64,000 nt of DNA from an uncultured Gemmiger sp. (GTDB lineage: Bacteria; Bacillota; Clostridia; Oscillospirales; Ruminococcaceae): contig CALXHT010000043.1 in NCBI GenBank assembly GCA_944388215.1, positions 98,316 to 162,315 on the forward strand. The letters are read 5' to 3'. A program made the position numbers and the translations under genes. Under the pieces are notes generated by a model. That model ran no database searches. It saw only the letters and a program-made list of their open reading frames with translations, and had not been told where the DNA came from. The stretch's first letter is position 1. Each line of letters opens with the position of its first letter. Shown one piece after another: positions 21,824-31,524 of this stretch.

Positions 21824-22375
21824 TTATTTGCTGTACACTTCGGGTTTCAAAACGCCCACATAGGGCAGGTTACGGTATTTTTCATCATAATCCAGCCCGT
21901 AGCCCACCACAAATTCATCGGGGACTTCAAAGCCGAGATAATCCGGCTCGATTTCTGCCTTGCGGCGGCTGGGCTTGCTCAAAATGGTACAAAGGCGCAC
22001 ACTGCGCGGATTGCGCATCCGAAGCACCGGCAGCAGATGGGACAGCGTGATGCCCGTATCCAAGATATCCTCAACGATCAGGACATCCTTGCCGGTCAGA
22101 TCGGCGTCCAGGTCTTTGACGATCTTCACCAGGCCGGTGGACATGGTGTTGGCGCCACCGTAGCTGGATACCACCATGAAATCAATGCCGCAGGGGATCT
22201 TGACGGCACGCATCAGGTCTGCCATAAAGACAACAGAGCCTTTTAAAATGGAAACCATCAGCAGATCCCGTCCTTCGTAATCCCGGCTGATCTGCGCTCC
22301 CAACTCGGCCACTTTGTTCTGAAGCTGCTCTTCCGATACTAAAATATGATCAATATCCTGATCCATGCTTTGCAT
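21824..22375 (-). CDS. hpt: Hypoxanthine phosphoribosyltransferase
   Basis: Salvages hypoxanthine or guanine to IMP or GMP using PRPP. The PRPP-binding motif VLIVEDILDTGIT, the SILKGSVVFMADL segment and DYLGFEVPDEFVVGYGLDYDEKYRNLPYVG (shown in family alignments) are present. Three in-frame ATGs occur at 22384, 22375 and 22366. I chose 22375 because AGGAGG lies 9 bases upstream, while at 22384 the ribosome site would touch the ATG. The product is 183 aa, the normal size. The start sits 1 bp after the tilS stop. Confidence 0.94.
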   Translation of the reverse strand: MQSMDQDIDHILVSEEQLQNKVAELGAQISRDYEGRDLLMVSILKGSVVFMADLMRAVKIPCGIDFMVVSSYGGANTMSTGLVKIVKDLDADLTGKDVLIVEDILDTGITLSHLLPVLRMRNPRSVRLCTILSKPSRRKAEIEPDYLGFEVPDEFVVGYGLDYDEKYRNLPYVGVLKPEVYSK

Positions 22376-22376
22376 A

Positions 22377-23771
22377 TTACTCATCCTCCTCGGCTTTCTC
22401 CGTACGAACCATCCACACCTCATTGGTATAGGGATCGGGCGCAACGCCTTCGGCAAAACCGCTGCCCCACAACCAAAGCACTTCGCTGCCGTCTGCCAGG
22501 AGCGGCAACAACGGACGCTCATCCTGCGGAATCCCGAGTTCGTTATAGTATTTTTTTAATGTTTTGCGTACATGACGACCAGCCGGGCGGAAAAAATCTC
22601 CCGGCAGGCGCGTGCGCAATTGTAGATTCTTCTGTATTTTAGCACAATCTGCGCAACAGTTTAAGTCTTTTTTGAAAATTGGTTGATTTTTTAGAAATTC
22701 TTCATACTTTACACGGCGAAATTCTACAAAATAACCACCCGGCAGGAAAAATTGCCCTTCACTGAAAGGCTGCGGCGGTGCCGGAAGCGGGCGGATTCCT
22801 CCCGGTGTCAGCCGGAACAGAATCCCGTTTTTTACTTTATAGGTCACTTCCGGAGTAAGCTGAAGAGCCCCTTCCCCTCTTTGCAGGAGAAAACGGAGCA
22901 GCGTGATATACTTTTCCTCCGCATCCCGTACCGGACTGATCAGGGAACGCAGTGCAGCATCCAGAACGGGCCCTTCCGCGCGGCGCAGCACCGACACGTC
23001 GTATCCTTTTTCCATCGAGGCTGCCTGCAGCAGCGCGGCCGCTTCGCCGGTTAGCCACCGGTCCAGATCCCGCATCTGGCGGCAAAGGCGTGCAATTGCC
23101 ACCTCTGCTGCCGGATTGGCGTACTGCAAAGCAGGAATGGCATGATGCCGGATCCGGTTCCGGGCGTAGGTATCTTCCGCATTGGTCTCATCCTGCACAT
23201 AGTTTTGCCCAAGTGCAGCGCAGTATGCTTCGGTTTCACCGCGCGTCAGGCAGAGGCAGGGGCGGACATAATAGCCGCGGCGCGGCGGGATGCCCGCCAT
23301 ACCATGCACTCCCGTTCCGCGGGCCATGCGGAACAATACAGTCTCCACCTGATCCGACATGGTATGGGCGGTGGCAATGAAGGCTTCCTCCTGTACAGCC
23401 AGCTGATCGAACCACCCGTAACGCAGTCCTCTCGCCCATTCCTCGCTGGGCTGCTGCGGGATCTGAACCCCTTCCTTGACCGCATCATACAGAAACAGTT
23501 CCACACCGTTCTGACGGCAGAATGCCGTCACGAAATTGGCATCTGCAATGGCGTTCACGCCGCGGATGCCGTGATTGACATGCGTGGCCAACACCTCAAT
23601 TTCCAGATCCCGGCGCCGGCGCAGTAAAAAAAGCAACAAAGCCATAGAGTCTGCTCCCCCGGAGCAGGCCGCAATGACTCTGTCGCCAGACTTGAACAAA
23701 CCCTGCTGGCGGCAATATGCCAGCAAAGTTTCTTCCACGTGTTGAATTACCTTTTCGTCCTCAGAACTCAT
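22377..23771 (-). CDS. tilS: tRNA(Ile)-lysidine synthase
   Basis: Converts C34 of the tRNA-Ile with CAU anticodon to lysidine so that it reads AUA. The PP-loop motif SGGADS is at residues 37-42, followed by THVNHGIRG and an N-terminal domain with RLARGTGV-like RMARGTGVHGM. The C-terminal half has a TilS domain ending RPAGRHVRKTLKKYYNELGIPQ. 464 aa is typical. It overlaps dnaB by 11 bp at its start and nearly abuts hpt. Confidence 0.95.
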   Translation of the reverse strand: MSSEDEKVIQHVEETLLAYCRQQGLFKSGDRVIAACSGGADSMALLLFLLRRRRDLEIEVLATHVNHGIRGVNAIADANFVTAFCRQNGVELFLYDAVKEGVQIPQQPSEEWARGLRYGWFDQLAVQEEAFIATAHTMSDQVETVLFRMARGTGVHGMAGIPPRRGYYVRPCLCLTRGETEAYCAALGQNYVQDETNAEDTYARNRIRHHAIPALQYANPAAEVAIARLCRQMRDLDRWLTGEAAALLQAASMEKGYDVSVLRRAEGPVLDAALRSLISPVRDAEEKYITLLRFLLQRGEGALQLTPEVTYKVKNGILFRLTPGGIRPLPAPPQPFSEGQFFLPGGYFVEFRRVKYEEFLKNQPIFKKDLNCCADCAKIQKNLQLRTRLPGDFFRPAGRHVRKTLKKYYNELGIPQDERPLLPLLADGSEVLWLWGSGFAEGVAPDPYTNEVWMVRTEKAEEDE

Positions 23772-25164
23772 GGGTCACATCCAAATTGCTGAACCGTGTA
23801 TGGGCGCCATCCCAGCCAAGGCGGACCACGCTGGTCTCACCGTGACGGTTTTTGGCCACAATGCACTCGGCTTCGTTCTCGTTGGCCTGGTTTTCTTCAC
23901 CGTTCTGCGAATTGTAGTACGCGGCACGGTACAGGAACAGGACGATGTCTGCATCCTGTTCGATGGAGCCGGAGTCACGCAGGTCGGACAGCTGCGGCCG
24001 GTGATCCGACCGCCCGGCCGTTTTTTCCGCCGCACGGGAAAGCTGCGACAGGGCAATGACAGGCACATTCAGCTCTTTTGCCATGATTTTGAGGTTTCGC
24101 GTGATATCACTGATTTCCTGTACGCGGCTTTCCGTCCGCTTGGCACTCTGCATCAGCTGCAGGTAATCGATGATCACAAGCCCGATCTTGTCTTTTTTGG
24201 GGTCCTGGTTGATCGTGCGGATCTTTGCCTTGATCTCCGGGACCGAAATGCCGGAGGTGTCATCCATATAGATGGGGGCATTGTAAAGCAGCGACGTGGC
24301 CTGTGCGAAATCGTTCCAGTCCGAATTGTTCAGCCGACCGGTCCGAAACGCCTGGCTGTCAATGTTGGCCGTACTGGAAAGAATACGGTCGGTCAGCTGC
24401 TCACAGGTCATTTCCAGACTGAAGATGATCGTGGGCACCTTCTGCTGGCGGGCCACATTGGTGGCAATATTCAACGCAAAACTGGTCTTGCCCATACCGG
24501 GACGGGCTGCCAGAATGATCAGGTCGGAACGTCCGAGCCCGGTCAGCACGGTATCCAGGTAATTGAACCCGGTGGGAATACCGGCAAACTTGTCCCGGTC
24601 TGCGCCGCTGAGCTTCTGCATCGTATCAATGACTTCCAGGATGGATTCCCGGATGGTCTTGACGCCCGATTTGTCCCGTCCGCTACGGATATCGTAGATT
24701 TTTTGTTCTGCCGATTCCAGCAGCAAGTCGGCATCCTCGCCGCTCGCCGTTTCGCTGAGAATGCTGCGGGCCGCCTCGATCAGACGACGCGCCTGGTACT
24801 TTTCCTTGACGATCTTGAAGTAGGAATCGACATTGGAAATAGCCGGAACCGTCTCGGCAATATGGGTGATGTACACCTTGGCGTCGTCTGCACTGGCGAA
24901 CGTACCGGCTCCCGCCAGCGCGTTGACCAGCGTAATGATGTCCACCGCTTCGCTCTCGGTGTACAGCGTACGCATGGTTTCGTAAACTGCACGGTTCTGA
25001 TCCGAATAGAACATCTCCGGTTCCATATCGGTGATGAGGCGGTTGAGAATCGTCTCATCCATCAGCGCCGCACCGAGAATGCTTTGCTCCGCCTGCATAT
25101 TGTAGGGCATCTGAATGCCCAGACTGGAAAGGCTCAACTCTTCATTGCGCGGCACAGCAAACAT
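23761..25164 (-). CDS. dnaB: Replicative DNA helicase
   Basis: Hexameric helicase (DnaC in Bacillus naming) that unwinds DNA at the fork. The N-terminal DnaB domain (MPYNMQAEQSILGAALMD) is followed by the RecA-like domain with Walker A ARPGMGKT (220-227), Walker B LVIIDYLQLM and SQLSRAAE. No intein is present. 467 aa from the ATG at 25164. The AAAGGAGG ribosome site touches that ATG, so the GTG at 25155, 9 bases away, may be the true start. It is part of the gdpP-rplI-dnaB order common in Firmicutes. Confidence 0.96.
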   Translation of the reverse strand: MFAVPRNEELSLSSLGIQMPYNMQAEQSILGAALMDETILNRLITDMEPEMFYSDQNRAVYETMRTLYTESEAVDIITLVNALAGAGTFASADDAKVYITHIAETVPAISNVDSYFKIVKEKYQARRLIEAARSILSETASGEDADLLLESAEQKIYDIRSGRDKSGVKTIRESILEVIDTMQKLSGADRDKFAGIPTGFNYLDTVLTGLGRSDLIILAARPGMGKTSFALNIATNVARQQKVPTIIFSLEMTCEQLTDRILSSTANIDSQAFRTGRLNNSDWNDFAQATSLLYNAPIYMDDTSGISVPEIKAKIRTINQDPKKDKIGLVIIDYLQLMQSAKRTESRVQEISDITRNLKIMAKELNVPVIALSQLSRAAEKTAGRSDHRPQLSDLRDSGSIEQDADIVLFLYRAAYYNSQNGEENQANENEAECIVAKNRHGETSVVRLGWDGAHTRFSNLDVTHEF

Positions 25165-25204
25165 CCTCCTTTCCTTTACAGGTTCGCTGAAAAGCAGTTT
25201 TGCT

Positions 25205-25651
25205 TTACAGCTCTTCCACTTTCACTTTGAAGGTGGCCGTCACACCGGCATACAGCCGGACCGTCGCATCATAGCTGCCGAATTCCTTGATGGCCGAGGG
25301 CAGTTCCACCTTTTTCTTGTCGATCTCCGTGCCCGTGAGTTTGGTCAGCAGCTCGGCTACTTCCTTGCCGGTAACTTTGCCATACAGTTTGCCGGACGCA
25401 CCGCCCTTGATCTTGGTCGCCACCGTCTGGCTCTGGATCTTCTCTGCCAGCGCCTGGGCAGCGGCCCGGGCTTCCGCCTCATGGTGTGCTTTCGCCTCGC
25501 TCTTGGTCCGGGCCTGGTTCAGGGCTGCCGCATCAGCGGGCGCAGCCAGACCACGCGGGAAAAGGAAATTGCGGGCATATCCGTCCGAAACCTCATGGAT
25601 TTCGTCCTTCTTGCCGATGGTTTTCACATCCTGTTTCAGAATGATTTTCAT
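25205..25651 (-). CDS. rplI: 50S ribosomal protein L9
   Basis: 148 aa bL9. It begins [15 protein letters not shown] and has [13 protein letters not shown], then the long connecting helix and the C-terminal rRNA-binding domain ([14 protein letters not shown]). I chose the ATG at 25651, with GGAGG 8 bases upstream, over one at 25675 because it gives the family's exact N-terminus and length. Confidence 0.97.
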   Translation of the reverse strand: MKIILKQDVKTIGKKDEIHEVSDGYARNFLFPRGLAAPADAAALNQARTKSEAKAHHEAEARAAAQALAEKIQSQTVATKIKGGASGKLYGKVTGKEVAELLTKLTGTEIDKKKVELPSAIKEFGSYDATVRLYAGVTATFKVKVEEL

Positions 25652-25671
25652 ATCATTATCCTCCGATTCTA

Positions 25672-27651
25672 TCAATGCATAGGTGCCGCCGCGGCATTTA
25701 CTGCCTGCGAGGCACGATACAGGTCAATCTGTTCGCGGATCTTATGTTCCGCTTCATCCAGTGTACAATTCTGCAGCTGCGCGCCAGCCATCATCAGATG
25801 ACCTCCACCGCCCAGCGGTTCCAGAATGACCTGGACATTCAGGGCGCCCATACTGCGGGCAGAAATGTTCACCCCGCCGTTTTTGGCCACCGCCACAAAA
25901 CTGGCATCCACACCATTGATGGTCAGCAGATCGTTGGCAGCCATCGGCAGCACCACGTTCATGCCGGCATCCAGTTCGCCGGACAGCGCGATCGCACACC
26001 CCTTGTATATGTAAGCGCTCTCCACGATGTGGGCGCGCGCCTCATACTCCTCTTTGGATGTGTTGAACAGCAGTTTGGTCTCGGCTGTCTGGGCGCCGCG
26101 GCTTCGCAGCCATGCAGCAGCCTCAAAAGTCCTCACGCCCACGTGCAGGGCAAAACTGCGGGTATCCAGCATGATACCTGCCAACAATGCCTGGGCCTCC
26201 AGCGGCGTGATGTTGCCTTCCTTCGGCATGAACTGCAGCAGCTCGCAAACCAGTTCGCTGGTACTGGACGCATAGGGTTCATGGTACAGCAAAAGCGGCT
26301 TGTCGATGTGTCCCACCGCCATGCGATGATGGTCGATGACAACAATGCGCTTGCACTTTTCGTAAATTTTCTGGCTTTCCAGCAGTCGGACCTGGTAGGT
26401 ATCCACCACGATCAGCAATGTGTTGGGGGTAAGGACCTCCAGCGTCTGATCCGGCGGAATAAAATCCTTGCCGCATCCGGCATCCAGAAAAGCCTTCAGC
26501 AGCGGCCCCGCCAGCGTGGCATCGCTGTTGATGGCGATCACAGCCGGCACCCCGCACATCTTGCAGATCCGCAGTACGCCGATCGCCGAGCCCACCGCAT
26601 CCAGATCACTCATGCGGTGGCCCATGATGATGACGCTGTCGCTTCTCTTGATGAGATCACACAGCGCGCGGGAGATGATCCGGCTGCGCACATGACTGCG
26701 CTTTTCCACGCCGTGGGAAATACCGCCGTAGAACTCAAATCCATCTACGGTTTTGACAGCCGCCTGATCGCCGCCGCGTCCCAGCGCAATGTCGATACTT
26801 TCCCGTGCCATCTGGTGGCATTCCTGCAAAGTTTTTCCGCCGTGTCCCACGCCGATGGACAAGGTGGTAAGTCCGCCCGGATGCAAAGCGCGTACCTTAT
26901 CCAGGATATCAAACCGCTCCTGGATCATCCATCGGACATCGCGTTCTTCCACCACCGCAATATATCGGCTGTTGGACACTCTGCGCAGGAAGCCGGTGCT
27001 CCGTCCGATATAGGTTTCCAGCAGGCTGTTGATGGCTTCCAGTTCTTTTGCCTGTTCACTGTCCTTCATATCGTCAAACAGTTCATCGTAACTGTCGATG
27101 ACGATAATCAGACAGGCCGGGCGGCTCTCGGTATATTCCTCCAGGGTCTGCTTGTAGAACGTATCGTCCACCAGATACACAATACTGGCACCGCGGCTTC
27201 CCTTGGCTGCCCCTGCATACGCAGTGTAGCGCCGCTCACCCACAGCCAGATCCTGACCATGGGGACGCGAACAGACCGCCAGATCCAGATCCGGGAATAC
27301 CCGGTCCACAGGACGTGTTACCACGTCGCTGCCGTTCAGGACTTTCTCCCGGAAGAAGGCATTATACCACAGAATCCGTCCATCCGCAACGAGCATGGTG
27401 GGGATCGGCAGTCCGGTCAGACTGTACTGGATGCGGCTGTTTTCAAAATCCGTACTGCATAGCTGTTCGGCCACATAGGCACGCAATTTGCGCCGTTTAT
27501 ACCACAGTACACCAAATGCCAGAGCCACCAGCACCAGCGGAACGAGAAGCCACTGCGGCGAAACAAGGGCCACTGGCACAACCATAACCACCAGCGCCAC
27601 CAGCAGCAGCAACAAAATTGCTGCCACATCCAGGCCATCTTTGTGTTTCAT
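25672..27651 (-). CDS. gdpP: Cyclic-di-AMP phosphodiesterase GdpP
   Basis: Hydrolyses c-di-AMP to pApA and so controls wall stress and potassium balance. There are two N-terminal membrane helices (about 10-29 and 33-50), then a PAS-like domain, a degenerate GGDEF domain (no GGDEF motif; LTTSLSIGVG-like remnant) and a DHH-DHHA1 phosphodiesterase ([24 protein letters not shown] and the glycine loop [13 protein letters not shown]). 659 aa is typical. The ribosome site GGGG is weak. It lies between RNase J and rplI in one operon. Confidence 0.94.
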   Translation of the reverse strand: MKHKDGLDVAAILLLLLVALVVMVVPVALVSPQWLLVPLVLVALAFGVLWYKRRKLRAYVAEQLCSTDFENSRIQYSLTGLPIPTMLVADGRILWYNAFFREKVLNGSDVVTRPVDRVFPDLDLAVCSRPHGQDLAVGERRYTAYAGAAKGSRGASIVYLVDDTFYKQTLEEYTESRPACLIIVIDSYDELFDDMKDSEQAKELEAINSLLETYIGRSTGFLRRVSNSRYIAVVEERDVRWMIQERFDILDKVRALHPGGLTTLSIGVGHGGKTLQECHQMARESIDIALGRGGDQAAVKTVDGFEFYGGISHGVEKRSHVRSRIISRALCDLIKRSDSVIIMGHRMSDLDAVGSAIGVLRICKMCGVPAVIAINSDATLAGPLLKAFLDAGCGKDFIPPDQTLEVLTPNTLLIVVDTYQVRLLESQKIYEKCKRIVVIDHHRMAVGHIDKPLLLYHEPYASSTSELVCELLQFMPKEGNITPLEAQALLAGIMLDTRSFALHVGVRTFEAAAWLRSRGAQTAETKLLFNTSKEEYEARAHIVESAYIYKGCAIALSGELDAGMNVVLPMAANDLLTINGVDASFVAVAKNGGVNISARSMGALNVQVILEPLGGGGHLMMAGAQLQNCTLDEAEHKIREQIDLYRASQAVNAAAAPMH

Positions 27652-27668
27652 GGTGAAAACCCCACATT

Positions 27669-27685
27669 TCCGCCCGACGGGCGGA
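27669..27685 (-). other. Intercistronic hairpin between RNase J gene and gdpP
   Basis: Perfect inverted repeat CCGCCCG-A-CGGGCGG with a flanking T/A pair, 3 bp after the RNase J stop. There is no U-run, so it is more likely an mRNA processing or stability element than a terminator (inference). Confidence 0.5.
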
Positions 27686-27688
27686 TTT

Positions 27689-29665
27689 TCAAACTTCCAG
27701 CAGGATGGGCAGAATCATCGGGCTGCGTTTGGTGCGGCGATAGATATAGCTGGACAGCGCCTCACGCACCCGGGCTTTCACGCTGGCCCAGTCATGCATG
27801 TTATCGCTCAGGCTGCGGTCCAAAGCCATTTCCACCTGGGTGCGCAGACCATCCATCAGTTCTTCGCTTTCCCGCACATAGACAAAGCCGCGGCTGACGA
27901 TGTCCGGGCCAGAAAGGACCTGGCCGTTGGAACCGTCCACAGCTGCCGTCACAACGATGATACCATCCTCCGACAGATGATGGCGGTCCCGCAGAACGAC
28001 GTTGCCCACATCGCCCACACCGTATCCATCCACCATCACAGCACCGGCCGTAACGGTGTTCTCCACCGTCATGCCGTCCGCCGAGATCCGGATATTCTGT
28101 CCGTTCTCCGCAATATAGATGTTCTGTTTCGGCACATACCCCAGATGCTCTGCCGTTTCGGCATGACGTTTGAGCTGCTTGAACTCGCCGTGCACCGGCA
28201 GGAAGAACTGGGGATGCGCCAGTGTGAGCATGAGTTTCTGCTCTTCCTGGCAGGCATGACCCGAAACATGGGTATCATACATGTTCTCGTAGATCACTTC
28301 TGCGCCCAGGCTCAGAAGACCGTTGACCACCTTGGTCACTGTTTTTTCGTTGCCGGGGATGGGGCGGGCCGAAATGATGATGAAATCATTGGGGCCAACC
28401 TTTACCTGGCGGTGGCTGGCCTGCGCCATCCGGGACAGTGCGGACAGCGGTTCGCCCTGGCTGCCGGTCGTGATCAGCACCACCTTCTCCGGCGGATACT
28501 TGTTGACTTCATCAATATCGATAAGCACGTTGTCCGGCGCATGCAGGTACCCCAGTTCCCGCGCCATCTCGGTATTGGACACCATGCTGCGGCCGCTCAC
28601 GGCGACCTTACGTCCCGATTCAATGGCCAGATCGATGATCTGCTGGACACGGTAAATATTGGAGGCAAAGGTTGCCACGATGATTCTGCGGTTGCGGGCG
28701 CGGGCAAACAGTCGGCGGACACCTTCCGCCACCGTCTGCTCTGTGGCCGTGAAGCCGGGACGTTCCGCGTTGGTGGAGTCGGCCAGCAGGGCCAGCACGC
28801 CACGGCGGCCATACTCCGCAATGGTGGACAGGTCGGTCACCGCATCCCCGGAAAGAGGCGTGTAATCCACCTTGAAGTCGCCGGTATGAATCACAATGCC
28901 CGCCGGGCACTCAATGGCAAAGGCCAATGCGTCCGGAATGGAGTGGTTCACATGGATGGGCTCCACCGTGAAGCACCCCAGCTTGACCTTCTGGCGCGGG
29001 CGAATTTCATGGAAAATCGCACTGGAGGCCAGACCATGCTCTTCCAGCTTGTTCTTGATCAGGCCGATGGTCAGGCGGGCTGCGTAGATCGGCACATTGA
29101 ATTTTTTCAGAAGATAGGGCAGGCTGCCGATGTGGTCCTCATGGCCGTGGGTGATAAACAGACCTTTGATCCGGTCCTTGTTCTCCAGCACATAGGTGAA
29201 ATCAGGAATGACCAAGTCCACGCCGAACATATCTGCATCGGGGAACACCAAACCACAGTCCACCAGAATCATATCACCCTGGCACTCGTACAGAGTAATG
29301 TTTTTGCCCACTTCTCCCAGACCGCCCAGCGGGCAGATATGCATCGGAATGGCCGGTGTCATTTCATAGCTGTGCGGCTGCTGTTTACGGCCACGCCGGG
29401 TCGGCTTGTTGTTGGCAGGCGCCCCATGATTGTTTTGTCCCTGCTGGCTGTGGCTGCGGCGGGAACGCGGAGCGGGCGTGCTCTGTGCAGCTGTTGCAAT
29501 GTCAGCTGCCGCAGGCTGCGCCGTGCGGCGCCGGGGCTTGCGCGGTGCAGTGCCGGTTTGGGTCTTTTTATCTGAACGGGGTGCTCGATGCGCGGCGTTT
29601 TTTTCTCCGGAAGCCTGTCCGGGGCGGGAATTCGTCACTTTGCGTTTGGGCTTAACTTCTTCCAT
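27689..29665 (-). CDS. rnj: Ribonuclease J
   Basis: Metallo-beta-lactamase-fold 5'-to-3' exonuclease and endonuclease for mRNA and rRNA. The catalytic motif HGHEDH is at residues 173-178; LADSTNAERPGF, HVSGHA and LPVHGEFKQL are beta-CASP features. About 105 extra N-terminal residues are basic and low complexity (KPRRRTAQ, PTRRGRKQQ), absent in Bacillus RNase J1 and likely disordered. The ATG at 29665 has GGAGG 5 bases upstream. The leader from the promoter at 29836-29864 is about 165 nt. It is the first gene of an eight-gene operon. Confidence 0.93.
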   Translation of the reverse strand: MEEVKPKRKVTNSRPGQASGEKNAAHRAPRSDKKTQTGTAPRKPRRRTAQPAAADIATAAQSTPAPRSRRSHSQQGQNNHGAPANNKPTRRGRKQQPHSYEMTPAIPMHICPLGGLGEVGKNITLYECQGDMILVDCGLVFPDADMFGVDLVIPDFTYVLENKDRIKGLFITHGHEDHIGSLPYLLKKFNVPIYAARLTIGLIKNKLEEHGLASSAIFHEIRPRQKVKLGCFTVEPIHVNHSIPDALAFAIECPAGIVIHTGDFKVDYTPLSGDAVTDLSTIAEYGRRGVLALLADSTNAERPGFTATEQTVAEGVRRLFARARNRRIIVATFASNIYRVQQIIDLAIESGRKVAVSGRSMVSNTEMARELGYLHAPDNVLIDIDEVNKYPPEKVVLITTGSQGEPLSALSRMAQASHRQVKVGPNDFIIISARPIPGNEKTVTKVVNGLLSLGAEVIYENMYDTHVSGHACQEEQKLMLTLAHPQFFLPVHGEFKQLKRHAETAEHLGYVPKQNIYIAENGQNIRISADGMTVENTVTAGAVMVDGYGVGDVGNVVLRDRHHLSEDGIIVVTAAVDGSNGQVLSGPDIVSRGFVYVRESEELMDGLRTQVEMALDRSLSDNMHDWASVKARVREALSSYIYRRTKRSPMILPILLEV

Positions 29666-29835
29666 GAAAACCTCCATACTTTCTGACGACAGAACCCGAC
29701 ACCTGCAAACAGTATCCGCCGGGTTTTCTATCCTGTATTTGCGATTTATGTATTTGTTCTTTGGATGGGCGCGAAAAGTCCGCCTGAAAAGGCGCGGCCG
29801 GGCCCTGTCTATACACAACATTGCAGTTATCAAAT

Positions 29836-29864
29836 ATTATAAACGCTCTCCTTTATCTTGTCAA
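29836..29864 (-). promoter_or_regulatory. Promoter for RNase J-gdpP-...-ftsH operon
   Basis: TTGACA (29864-29859), 17-bp spacer, TATAAT (29841-29836), a perfect consensus, leaving a leader of about 165 nt before the RNase J start. Confidence 0.88.
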
Positions 29865-29866
29865 AC

Positions 29867-29895
29867 TTGCCATAAGGAAGCAAAGCGGGTATAAT
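29867..29895 (+). promoter_or_regulatory. Promoter for rnhA-mnmA
   Basis: TTGCCA (29867-29872), 17-bp spacer, TATAAT (29890-29895). It is back to back with the RNase J promoter, the two -35 boxes being 2 bp apart. Confidence 0.8.
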
Positions 29896-29933
29896 TCCTG
29901 TACAAGGATTATTGCCAGTACCAGGAGATTTAT

Positions 29934-30395
29934 ATGAAACAAATTGAGATCTATACCGACGGAGCCTGCAGCGGCAACCCCGGCCCCGGCGGCTGGGGTG
30001 CCATCCTGCGTTTTCGCACCCGGGACAAGATATATGAGAAGGAGCTGTCCGGCGGAAATGCACAGACTACCAACAACCGCATGGAGATGACCGCGCTGCT
30101 GGAGGCGTTGCGCCAGCTGAAGGAGCCCTGTGCCATTGATCTGTACAGTGACAGCCAGTATGTGATCAACGCACTGGAAAAAGGATGGGCCAAAGGCTGG
30201 CGCGCCCGCGGCTGGAAAAAAGCGGATAAAACCCCCGCCCTGAATGCCGATCTCTGGGCGCCATTGCTCGCCGAAAGCGAGAAACACCAGCTCACCTACC
30301 ACTGGCTCAAAGGACACGCCGGGCACCCCGAAAATGAGCGCTGTGACCGCATGGCCGTGGAGCAGAGCAAAAAACACGGTGGCCGGCAGGCCTAA
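29934..30395 (+). CDS. rnhA: Ribonuclease HI
   Basis: Cleaves the RNA strand of RNA-DNA hybrids. 153 aa with the catalytic carboxylates in YTDGACSGNPGPGGW (D9), NRMEMTALLEAL (E49), YSDSQYVIN (D71) and NERCDRMA (final Asp), all intact. This is a bacterial type I enzyme without the N-terminal hybrid-binding domain. CAGGAG lies 6 bases upstream. mnmA begins 19 bp after the stop. Confidence 0.95.
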   Translation: MKQIEIYTDGACSGNPGPGGWGAILRFRTRDKIYEKELSGGNAQTTNNRMEMTALLEALRQLKEPCAIDLYSDSQYVINALEKGWAKGWRARGWKKADKTPALNADLWAPLLAESEKHQLTYHWLKGHAGHPENERCDRMAVEQSKKHGGRQA

Positions 30396-30414
30396 TACCG
30401 CAAGGAGGACTTCT

Positions 30415-31461
30415 ATGGAAGGTTTCAACACCTTTGAAAAGCAGCAGACCGTTCTGATGGGCATGAGCGGCGGCGTCGATTCCAGCGTCGCTGTCCGCAT
30501 CCTGCAGGATCAGGGATTTGCCGTACAAGGCGCCGTCATCCGTTTTTCGCCGGCGCACGAAGGCGCTGTTGCGGCAGCCAGGGAATCCGCCGATACCCTC
30601 GGCATTCCGCTGCACGTCATCGATGCACAGGACGCCTTTGAGCGGTTTGTGATTCAGCCTTTCTGTGAAAGCTATTGCGCCGGGAAGACCCCCAATCCCT
30701 GCATCGCATGCAATCCCCTTGTCAAGTTCCGTCTGCTGTCTGAAAAGGCCGACGAGCTGGGCTGTTCCTGGATATCCACCGGCCATTACGCCCGTGTGCA
30801 GGTTGACAACGACGGCATCAGCCGGATTGCCGTGCCCGAAAGCGCCGCCCGCGACCAGAGCTATATGCTTTACCGTCTGCCGCAGGATATTCTCCGCAAG
30901 CTGATCCTTCCCTTGGGAGAATTCGAAAAAGACGACATCCGTACCATGGCCCGTGAGTTGCACCTTGCCTGTGCCGATGCGCCGGACTCCATGGAGATTT
31001 GCTTTATCCCGGACGGAGATTATGCCGCCTATATCCGGCAGCGGGGATTCACTCCGAAAACCGGGCATTTCATCGGCCCCCAGGGCGAAGATCTCGGCGC
31101 GCACGCCGGCGTCGACCATTACACGGTGGGCCAGCGCAAAGGACTGGGTATCGCCACCGGGCGTCCTCTGTTCGTCAAGGCTATTCTGGAAAACGGTGAC
31201 ATTCAGCTGGCTGAAACCGGTCAGGAATACAGCACCCGTGTCACACTCCAGAGTATGGTAACGCCGGACGGACAGCCTCTGCCTGCCGGCGAATACCTTG
31301 TCAAGATCCGCAGTGCCGCCCGCCCCACCCCCTGCTCCTATGACGGCAACGGAGGCATCCTGTTCCCGGAACCGGTCCGCGCACCGGCGCCCGGGCAAAG
31401 TGCGGTGTTCTATTGTAACGACACGGTATATGGCGGCGGTATCATCGCCGAAACCGACTGA
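30415..31461 (+). CDS. mnmA: tRNA-specific 2-thiouridylase MnmA
   Basis: Puts sulfur on U34 of Lys, Glu and Gln tRNAs. The PP-loop SGGVDSS is at residues 18-24; the catalytic cysteines are C96 (NPCIAC) and C195 (EICFIPDGDY). VDHYTVGQRKGLGIA marks the central domain. The product is 348 aa, on the short side. The ATG at 30415 has AAGGAGG 7 bases upstream. Whether this is MnmA or a close paralogue cannot be decided from one window, but all catalytic residues are intact. Confidence 0.9.
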   Translation: MEGFNTFEKQQTVLMGMSGGVDSSVAVRILQDQGFAVQGAVIRFSPAHEGAVAAARESADTLGIPLHVIDAQDAFERFVIQPFCESYCAGKTPNPCIACNPLVKFRLLSEKADELGCSWISTGHYARVQVDNDGISRIAVPESAARDQSYMLYRLPQDILRKLILPLGEFEKDDIRTMARELHLACADAPDSMEICFIPDGDYAAYIRQRGFTPKTGHFIGPQGEDLGAHAGVDHYTVGQRKGLGIATGRPLFVKAILENGDIQLAETGQEYSTRVTLQSMVTPDGQPLPAGEYLVKIRSAARPTPCSYDGNGGILFPEPVRAPAPGQSAVFYCNDTVYGGGIIAETD

Positions 31462-31481
31462 CTTCTTTCCAAGACAAAAAT

Positions 31482-31520
31482 AAACAAGCCTTCCCGCAGC
31501 CGCGGGAAGGCTTGTTTCGT
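31482..31520. terminator. Bidirectional terminator between mnmA and lysA
   Basis: Long stem AAACAAGCCTTCCCGC / GCGGGAAGGCTTGTTT with a 4-base loop. The plus-strand side ends in TTTCGT and the minus-strand side in TTTATTTTTG, so it serves the two convergent genes. Confidence 0.9.
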
Positions 31521-31524
31521 ACAT

